Assembly: GCF_949987515.2 (NCBI RefSeq)
Contig: NC_082692.2
Coordinates: 86,623,488-86,687,487, forward strand
Reading direction: 5' to 3'
DNA from: Delphinus delphis
Taxonomy: Eukaryota > Chordata > Mammalia > Artiodactyla > Delphinidae
DNA: 64,000 nucleotides
The notes under the pieces were generated by a model. It saw only the letters and a program-made list of their open reading frames with translations. It was not told the DNA's origin and did not search any database. Numbering within the stretch: the first letter of the stretch is position 1; each line of letters opens with the position of its first letter. Positions 54,361 through 64,000 of this stretch are shown piece after piece. The position numbers were made by a program, and so were the translations under genes.

Positions 54361-55044
54361 ATTGTGGTTAAGATCTGGACGCTGAGGTGGGACAGACCTG
54401 CCTTTCCATCCAGCTGCCAACTTTCATGGAGTACCACTGCTGAGTCTGCAGTTCCTCGTGGCACAGAAGGGACAGTCATGAGAAATGGGTGAGGTGACAG
54501 TTCTCTGCATACTGCCTTGTGCCCTTTGAGTGTCAGACGGGATCGGGGGCGGGGGGGCACCCCCTCCTCTACCTTTACCCGCTGCCCGCCGCCCAATTCA
54601 CCTTGTCACGCCTGGGGAATTAGCCCTGGGTTCTGATGACAGCTAACCGTCAGAACCACGGGATGAGAGGCCAGCCTCTGTCTGGAATCTGGTAGAACAA
54701 CAGGAAACGTGTGCTCACTCCAGCTACTGAGTTACTAACAGGAATCCAACAGGTATTGATTGCTCAGAGGATCTCCCTAGGAGAGGTGGAGATGCCCTTT
54801 GAAATAAGGCATCAAGGCAATGATCCGAACCAGCCGCAAGATGGGAGGAGGGGCTCTAACATCAACCGGAGAGGCTAAGAAGGGGAGGTGGACACCTTGT
54901 CCAGAGATGTGCAAAATCACATCCGAAAAGCCACCTTAAAATGGACATCTTTTAAGCCACTTGTCCACCTGAGAAAATTTCTTGCTCTTCATTTTTGTCC
55001 CTCCATATTTTACATCAATCACTAAATTACCAGTGATCACCACT

Positions 55045-55235
55045 ATCATTTATCCAGCGCTTACCGTATGCCACGCTGAGAACCTGCCACGCATTAGTTC
55101 ATTTAATCCTTCAACAATCCTATAATGTGATTATCATCCCATTTTAATAGAAGGAAAATAAGGCCCAGGGAAATCAACTACCGAAGTTACACAGCTAGAG
55201 ATTAGGCTTTGTCCAACTCGGAGCCTCTGAACTAC
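55045..55235 (-). mobile_element. MIR relic, inverted
   Basis: 'ttagttcatttaatccttca', 'cccattttaatagaaggaaa' and 'gttacacagctagagattag' are the MIR core in reverse. Confidence 0.75.
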
Positions 55236-55809
55236 CTGATATCTCTGGCAGTAAGTAAGGTAAGAGGAGAGTCGTGTGTAAAGTAATTTACGTGATGCAC
55301 TGCATCACAGCTGTTATTTAATCGGTAACTGCAGCGCTTATATGAGGCACGTGTGAATTTACTCCATGGATCCAGGTTTGAAATGAGACCCAAGAAAGCA
55401 GAAGGCACAACCTCCTGGGCTCTCTTGACACTCACAACTTGCCTTGCTGTCTCTTTAAAACAACCATCAGCATTCCCTCTAGTGAGAACTACCAAACCTT
55501 CCCACTGCCATTTGCGGTGATTAAATTTCATTCGGAAACAACTTTTATGACATTTGTAAGTCATTTTGTTCTTCGAATATAATTTGAGTAACTCCGCTCC
55601 AGGGTTCTAACAAAGTAATTAATATGTCGGAGCGGTTTTGAGCAGGATTCAATTTATTGCCTCTACAAACAATAAAGTGAAACGTGGGCAACTTGGGGGG
55701 AAACTGTAAGATGTGTTCATTTTTTTCACCACACGGAAGGGAAGAAACCAACTTCTCTGTACTTCTGTACCACACTTAACACATTTAAGATTCATCACCA
55801 TGTGACTTA

Positions 55810-56133
<324 letters not shown>

Positions 56134-58870
56134 CTAAAAGGAAAACGTGCGGGCGTCCGAGGACTTCACTGCTCTGTTTCAGGTTTCCCCAGGAATGCCT
56201 GGTGGGAAGGCGGTAGGTTTGGAGGTGTGCAGATCAGGCATGAAATAATAAATCTCACGGCGGGGAAGGCGTGGCTTCCCACTGGAGTGTCTTTAACACA
56301 ATTTCATCCCCTTCTCATCTTGCCTGGGAGAGAAAAGAGCAGCCTCAGGCTCACAGCCTTTATGGGCCATACTAGCTAACTGGAAATTAATTATATTGTT
56401 CTGTTTTAATGGTGTGTATTTTCCCAGTTCCTGTCAGGTGAGATTAGTTTCCCTTTTATGGAAGCGATATGACATTTCCTTCTTAAATGAATGCCTTTGC
56501 TTTTCCTTAAAAAGTCAATGAGAATATTAAGTAAGTGATAATACAGGTCACAGGTAGATATGGCAAGTATCAAGGAGGAACTCAAATGACCTGACATTCT
56601 GGCCCATGTTCGGGAAACAGCAGCTAGCTTAACTGCTGTGTTGTTTCCCACTGTGCACACAGTCCTTTGCTACTGCTGCATCCTCAATGTCTACACTTAC
56701 CGAGTGCCCACTGTCTACCACATGACTTAAATGAAGACGCCTCTTAACACGTCCGTCATCACAGTCATGGGAAGCTGGAAAGACCAGAAGTACGTGCATC
56801 CCTCTCCCCTTATAGCCACAAATAAACTGCGCAAGATGACCTTGCTGGTGACTGATGGGTCAGAACTTCGGACGCTGCATCCAGGATTCTTTCCAACGAT
56901 AGAATCCGAACTGAACACGGCTGTCTTTAGAACAGCTTACACAAGAGGAAATAGAAGCCGGAACCTTATGTCTAGAAAATGAAGTTATTCCAAGCAACAT
57001 GGAAGCTCAGCTATTTACCCTCCCCGTCCCACTCCCCACAGCAAAGGACTACGACACTGTGTTCCGATAGCTAGGTGATGTCTCATGACTGCACTCACAT
57101 GAGAGTTATCAGGCTCTGAAATATTTTGATACCATCCCCCAAGTGGTATGTATACTGCTTAAGGGCCAATATAAAATGATGGTATAGGAATCATATTCTG
57201 CAGAATATATGTTTGTAGAAGTTCCTTGGCTTCTCAGATCTTCTCTGGACAGCACCACTGACAAACTCATGTCACTTATTTGTAAATGCCCAAACCAACA
57301 CCGAACCTTTGCTAGTCTGGCGTCTACATGCCCCACCTTAGCATCGTGTACTTCAAAGCACACTGACGATTAGGTCTGTCCCCTGAGGTAGAGCACTTCG
57401 GTTTCTCTTTGCCAAGCAGAACATGAATACCGATTATGCAGCAGTTTTTCTGGTTTTTTTTTTTCCCTAAGCCCTTTCACTCTGGCCCTACAGGGACAAG
57501 AACTCTAGGTTGGAGTGCCTTGCAAACAACTGCTGGGTTGAGGAATAGATGTCGGATTCTTTCCTTGTAATGAAGCCCAAATGAATCGCCAGTGGAGATT
57601 ATTAATGATTTGGATTCAGTCCACTTAAGTAATTTACTATCATCATGAGGGAGTTAGGCAGAGCAGCAACTGTGGGCTGCAAAATGACTCAGGTGCACCA
57701 GTAAATAAGTGAATGCCTGAACCATCAAACTCTTACCATCCTTCACCCTGGAGGAGTGGAAACACCAGGATTTAACACCACGGCCGTCTTCATTCCTCCT
57801 CCATGGAGGACAGAATGAAAGGACATGAAGGAATTCTTCCTAGCTTTGCAAACCAGTTGAGCACCTCGACCCCTTCCCTGCTCAGAGCCTAGAACTCTGA
57901 GGGCTTGGGGATGAGGTGAGGGCGGGGGAATGAAGCCCAAGTTGGAGTGCTGTGAAATTCGCGCCAAGGCCAAACTGTCTGAGCCGTGTTTTCCGTTAAT
58001 GCGTGACACCGGGAGTCAAATCATCTACGAATTTATGATGCCATAGTAAATTTCTCCCTGGATTAAATGAATGCCGTAGACAGCACCCTGAGGAGATATC
58101 GGTTTGGCCAGTGCCAGCTCGCCATGCTGGGGATGTCTTGTGCTAAAGGTAGTTTTACCCACAGTGAACTCACAGTAAGACTTTTGAATGGGTCTGCAAG
58201 TTGGCCTTCTGCCAAACAGGAACGAGCATGGGACTTTCTTCTAAGGGAGCCTTCCAACTGTGTCTTAAAAAAAAAAAAAGAAATCCATCCTAGGAGTCTT
58301 TACGTTTTATCCACATAATTAGGTCTTGCAAATACCTCAGCGGAAAGGTCAGCTGCCTGATAAAAAGCACCCCTCCTTGTTCCTCCTGCTTCCTCTCTGC
58401 TGAAAGAGCTTGGACTTTGTTTCCTTTCCACCAGATCAGAGAGCATTCCCTCTGGGGGAGACTTGAGATGTGGGTTTAATTGGCTTTAGCCCATTGTGGA
58501 GGTCTGGTTCCTTTTGCTTAGACATGGAGCCGGGTCTCTGAGGCCAGGTTAACACACTAAGGGATGTAGAGCAGAAAAATAGAGAACTGGGGTCTCTTGA
58601 TGATTATCATTGAGCACATGAAGCGACCAAGCTTAGAACCTCTTAACCCCAAACTTCTTGTCATATTTGATAACACAATCCTCATACTTGAGGCCATTTT
58701 CACTTGTATTTTAACTCCCTGCAGCCCCAAACACCCCAATAGGTATAGATATTGCACCGATGTACTGTAAAGTTAGACAGGAGCGTAGTATTTGTTCCTA
58801 CAGACGTTCCTCTGATGTGTATAAAACAGGGGGTGAAAATGCTTTTCTGATTAGGAGTGTATTTTACTCA

Positions 58871-58890
58871 GCTTATTATTATTATTATTT
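58871..58890 (+). repeat. (TTA)n short trinucleotide repeat
   Basis: About six TTA/TAT units in the upstream PDZRN3 intron. Confidence 0.85.
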
Positions 58891-59429
58891 TGTACAGAAA
58901 AGTGATGGCAACTATTGCTTTCTCGTACAGGTGTCTAAACCAATGCTAGAACCGCTAAGCAGATGCTTAAATGGTACCTACAACACTTAAAGGATGGACT
59001 CGTCTGCAGCAGTCTAAGCTAAGAAGATTCTCGGGGGCAAAGAGCTGCCCTGTGTCCGGGCGCACACGATTACAGACGCAGGCAAGCTTTTCCGAATCCC
59101 TCTGACTTTGGGTATTATTCAACGGCATGGATGCATCGGCACCCATAACATCCCGAGGGCCTAAGATGCAGAGAAAGAGGAGGTGGCAAATCCCAAGGGA
59201 GGCCAGGAACTTGGTCGGCGACTGTGAAGCATCCTCTCATCCCCCACCAGATCGTCACCCCCCGCTCACGGCCGGGTCCCACAGAAAGGCAGTTCTGACC
59301 ACTGAAGCGGACCCAACAATTTCAGGAGCCCGGTGCCCTGTGTATGTTAATCAAACACAGTTCCAATATGCCGCTCCACAAGCCAGGGGACCCGCTCCTT
59401 TCTCACGGCTCAGGGCTGCAGTGCCCAGG

Positions 59430-59632
59430 GGCTCAAACTGTGGAATCAGACCGGGGTTAGAATCCGGACTGTCGCTTTGGACAATTTATTTCCCTCTGAG
59501 TCTCGGTTTCCTCATGTGCAAAATAAATGTAATTATAGTGTCACGCCTCTTAGGGTTATTATAAAGTTTAATGAGATAATCTACTTTACAGCCTAGCATG
59601 CACATCATAAGAGTTTACTAAGATACCAGTGC
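59430..59632 (+). mobile_element. MIR relic
   Basis: 'gtctcggtttcctcatgtgc' and 'agggttattataaagtttaa' follow the MIR order in the upstream intron. Confidence 0.75.
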
Positions 59633-62600
59633 TCACGGGGATCCTACCCCAAAACAGTCACATTTTCCCAGGAGAAAAGAGTCTGCAAATCAAAGAAGCA
59701 AAAGCAGCCTAGTTAGGTGGTCTTAAGAGGCATTTGTATACTGAGAGGCTTTTTGATTTTTCAGGGAAGTTCCCAGCCCAAACGTTCCTCCGCTACCGAC
59801 ACACATATTGATATTTTCAGTCCGCAGTTTGGGATTCTCTGGGGCGGGCGGTGCAACGGAGAAATCTTACAGGACGCCTAGACCCCTGCCACACAAGCTT
59901 CTTGACAACGTATTTTAGGCATCATTACATTCTCTTAAAAGACGATGAGACAAGGCAGGAACTTACTCTCCTAGACAATCCATTTTTGCGGCCAAATTTG
60001 TTCGCAATTACCTTGTGCACATAACACTTATTACCCTGTCATCTTGGAATCACATCACTGAGAGACTTAGCGAGGTGATGAGTCCGGTGCATGCCGTCAG
60101 CCAGCCGAGAATGACAACCTTTATTCCCGGGATTAGCATTACATGTACATTACACAAGACGGCGGTGACGATGGCTGCAATTACAGGCGCAATGCTCATC
60201 CCGTGACGTTTGGCCCAGTCAAATTAAATATCATTAACTCGCCCAATTGAGCAGATTGCCTTTAAAACAGTTAATGCAGCTCTAAAACCAAGGAAATGGA
60301 ATGTTTGGGGAGAAAAAACGCTGCTGGTAAACTTTATTATAAATTAAATGCTTACGTTATTCACCTAAGGCTCCGGATGGTCCCCTGGGATGTAGGTGCC
60401 ATTAGGGTGAAAATCCAATTCCTTTATCTCAGGGCAAACATCACTGCTGCAAAAGTGACAGGACACTAAGGGACCTTCAAGAGGTCCTTTAGCATACGAT
60501 CTCCAGGGACAGGATGCCGAGGGCACGGAAGGATTCCCTCCCGGTTGCATTTAAGCCTGGGTAGCATGACTCCGGCTCTTTGCATGAGGTGCCCGTCGGT
60601 ATGTTTTCCACGGTCCTGAGAACGAACGCAAAGCTGGTAGGTTTTTCCACATGGGGGTACATTTCATGGATAACCCAGCTGTCCATCTTTCACCCATTCA
60701 CCAGGTATTTTCTGAGGTTACTCAGGGAGACCTGTTCCCCTCTTGGCTGACGGGATACCACTTGGAAGGATTTCTTGGGGAAAAATGAGGCCACAGGAGG
60801 TGCAAGCCACTTAAGAAATGGTCAGATGAAATGCACTGTGGGTAGCATTTCACCGTGGCATCTAATGAGAGGTTGGATCTGGCCGAGGAAGGCAAAATCT
60901 ACACACGCTGGAACGGTAATTAAGCTCACGACCTAGAAAGACTCTTGGTTTTCACGGTCTACCTAGAAATTCCACTGGTGAAACTACTGTCATACGCTTT
61001 TTAAAATCACCTTTCAAAACAGGAGCCGGAAAGCTTTCAAAGTTCCCTACAACATAATTATAAGCATTTCGTGGTATTTTAAGATCTATCTGGAAAAGAC
61101 ATAGCATATTCTCTCTAAATTAGGCAATCCGTTTCTATTTATGGGAAGACAGTTGGTTTCTGAGGATCTGTGTATCACGATCACCTCGATTTCTATTACC
61201 TGTGCAAACGACCCCAGTATAAAGTGCTAATGCAGTTTTCAATTCAGCCTACTATAAATTACGCCCCGGGCTAAAACCCCGGTTTTATAGGGTTCATTTA
61301 ATTAAATACAGGGGCAGTGATTGCATTCTGTAAAATATCACACCTATGTTGTCAAACTAATTAAAACTTAGATTCCACTGGAAGCAATAGACGATAATAA
61401 ACTACACACTGAAAAGTAAAAGGTTTCAAGCCCTGATTTAGGTTGGATTAAAAAAACTTCTTTCATTCAGGCAAACTCCTGTCTGCCTTAATTTATTTCA
61501 AATTTATAGTCTGCTCTGGGGCTTGATAAAGGGAAGGCCAACTTATCTAAAATAGAGGTATTATGGCGGTGAAGAAGGAATATGGGTCTTAGTGAACAAA
61601 TGGTGTTCAAATTAATATGTTTCTGTGCAAAGTACTCACTTTCAAGACGGTATGAACAAGGAGAGTACACTCACAGAGACCTCAGTTCCGATGTAGTAGA
61701 ACTTACATCTGTACGGGTGCATTCGGTTTGCAGTAAGGACCGCAGTGAGGTTCGTCCATGGTCATTTCTAAATGTGTCCTGATGTTTTTTCCTAGGTTTG
61801 GTATTTCTTCAACGGGAAGATCCCCTCATTATATTCTGAGTGCCCTGTGTGGATGAAATGTGTAGCCTGGCTAATGTTCCTATCAGAGGAGTCTTCCTTC
61901 TGTCAAACTTAAGCCTATCATGTTTCAAAATGCTTTACTGTTTTTTTTTTCCCCTAAATATAGAATATACATGGCTACCAGCCTCCGAGTGATAAAAGAG
62001 ATGACACATCTTAAAGAAAGAGGCTAAAAATCATAGATGTACTCAGATTAAAAAGTATTAGTCCTACACTATTACAAGATGCTTTTCTTCTCAGGTCAAA
62101 ATCTTGTCTTCATCAACAAAATGCTGCTTATCTCCTTTTGGAAGCCTTGATTTCATCCCCCCGAAATCCCATTGTGAACGATAGGTCACAGAGGTCCATT
62201 AAACTACAGTGGTTTTGAACCATTTTGCATCTTAAAATGAACATGCCTACTTTAACCTCATCTTAAAGGTGGTAATTTAAAGAAGCAGCTCAACGTATCA
62301 TAGGAAAGCCCAGTGGTGAGTACTTGGAAACAAGGTGTTTCTACAGCTGAATCTCTCTACAGTCTAGGTCCCTTAAGTCCTTCTTTGAAACGCGAGTGTC
62401 TTTTCCGGGTATGTATTTAATGCTGGAGGAGGGACTGGTTTCAGGTTACAAGTCAGTTAAATATGGTCCTTCACATTCCAAGGGTTCAGCGCTGTTCATC
62501 CCGGGAGGATGTTCTCGCAAATGTCTTCAACCATTCCTGCCCCTCTCTTATTCTTTCTTACTCATCTGAAAAGCCCTGGCCTATCTTTCTGGCCAGTCAC

Positions 62601-62734
62601 CTGCCTCCCCGTTTCTACCTGTAGACTAGTGATGCTGGAGAACATTCCCACAGGAGATGTCGCTGAGTCAAACGGGATCACACCCTTCACAGCTGTTTTG
62701 AAATGTGTAATTATGTACTTATTTGATTTTCGGT

Positions 62735-62860
62735 TGATGGCCGACATTTGCTCATGGGGCCCTAAGTTCCACAAGGGCAAGAACTGTGTGTTTTGTTCAC
62801 TATAGGACACCCGGAGCTTAGCACAGCGGCTGGCATGTAGCAGCCTCGCAAATAATTTAT
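62735..62860 (+). mobile_element. L2 relic, 3' end
   Basis: 'ttccacaagggcaagaactg' and 'gcttagcacagcggctggca' are L2 3' end blocks. Confidence 0.65.
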
Positions 62861-64000
62861 CACCTGAGTGACCTATTCACGCATCTGCAGACTGTCATGT
62901 TCCTCTCGTGCACAGTTGTTGGCATTTCATGGTCTTTCCTACTCTTGAAACAAAAGCATTTTCTGCTCTGATCTTACATTCATAGCTAAGATTGACACAA
63001 ACCTGATTATGTGTCCATTTTTATAATTGTCAGATTCCAAACAAGAATAAAACGTGTGTTGTATTTTGTTACATACATACATATTCCGTGAGGAGTGCTT
63101 TCGATCTTAAAGAGTCTCCTGTTCCATTTCTTGATACGATCCAAGTGGTATCAAGGAAAGTACCCTCTGATGTTTTGGAGAATAAAATATATGAGGCCCA
63201 GAGAGGTCTTGGAGTGTTTGTGAAGAAACAAGGCAGCCCTAGCTAAGCTCTCCTGAAGTCCCTGGGTTCTGAACTTGCAGGTGACAAGGTGGAACCACTA
63301 GAAGTCAAAAAGGAACCTTGAAAAAAAAAAAAAGGAACCTTGATCCCCAGTGGAGAGGAAAGAAATAAGAAATACCAAATTGACAGACCTCACCGAAAAA
63401 TCCGAAAATGGGAAATTGCTTCTTTCTCTTTCTCGGACCATTCTCTCTCCTCCCCATATCCGTCCTCCCCCTTCCAGCAGGGGCGCAGACTCAACCGTGA
63501 GCAACGTGCCCAGGCCGGGAGGTGATGAGGACAGGTGGGCTACAGGTGTGTCCGCCCAGAAGAAGGCGGGCGCTTCTCTAACTCACAGCGAAAGCCAGAA
63601 GGGCTGGCCTTGGGCCCGCTCGGGTGCCCAGCTCTGGAGTCGGGTGTAGTGGAAGCACGCGATGGCCTGGCCTACGGGCATTTACACTTGAGTCCTGGAT
63701 ACATGGAGGGGACTGCTGGGTGCTCGGCTACCTCACCCTGCACCAGGAGGGTTGTCAACAGGGGTCCTCCCTGAGGACATCCAGGTTGAACACTCCGAGG
63801 AAGCTCTCTGTGCGGCATCGCTCACCTTGGTACCTAATGAGTGAACAGAATACGTGAGGCCAAATGCTGGAGTCTCTGACACGTCAATCGTGATACAGCC
63901 AACAGGGGGACAGCACCCTGCTGTCCTGCCAGACGAAGACTTAGTCTAAGCACTCTGTCTGCGTTAACTCACGCAGTCTTCCCATGAGGGTGGTGCTACT

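Noticed and set aside
59127..59564. A 145-codon plus-strand frame in the upstream intron.
   Set aside because: Its end runs into a MIR relic and it shows no known protein features.

Overview
The window is mammalian nuclear DNA, most likely from a cetacean (whale or dolphin). Split genes with GT-AG introns, CA microsatellites, MIR and L2 relics and LINE-1 elements make it a placental mammal. Several copies of a GC-rich tRNA-derived SINE of the CHR type, which I know from cetaceans and their relatives, point to Cetacea. The species cannot be named from what is seen.

The only protein-coding gene recognised is PDZRN3 (LNX3-type RING/PDZ E3 ubiquitin ligase), on the minus strand. Its last seven coding exons lie at 56058-55811, 52683-52596, 37090-36992, 35825-35763, 33502-33401, 32086-31970 and 31279-29708. 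They are followed by about 0.9 kb of 3' UTR, with AATAAA signals at 28888-28883 and 28822-28817. The exons join in frame into about 762 residues: the C-terminal half of PDZ1, a linker, all of PDZ2, an acidic segment, a long coiled-coil and basic tail, and a C-terminal PDZ ligand ending TTV. The RING and TRAF-type zinc-finger exons and the first half of PDZ1 were not found and should lie beyond position 64000.

Region 1-28.8 kb is downstream of the gene and has no supported gene. It holds dispersed repeats: MIR and L2 relics, ERVL/MaLR-type LTRs, two minus-strand L1 pieces, DNA-transposon relics, CA repeats and most of the CHR SINEs.

Region 28.8-64 kb is PDZRN3. Its 15.5-kb intron carries a nearly full-length, decayed L1 (about 41.25-47.65 kb). 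Other introns carry 3' L1 fragments. All intronic L1s are antisense to the gene. From 56.06 kb to the end is one incomplete intron with only ancient repeats.

No previously undescribed system was found. The points most worth a second look are the CpG-dense terminal exon with its divergent linker, two weak splice donors, the 88-bp exon flanked by same-orientation L1 tails, and several small rearrangements inside repeats.
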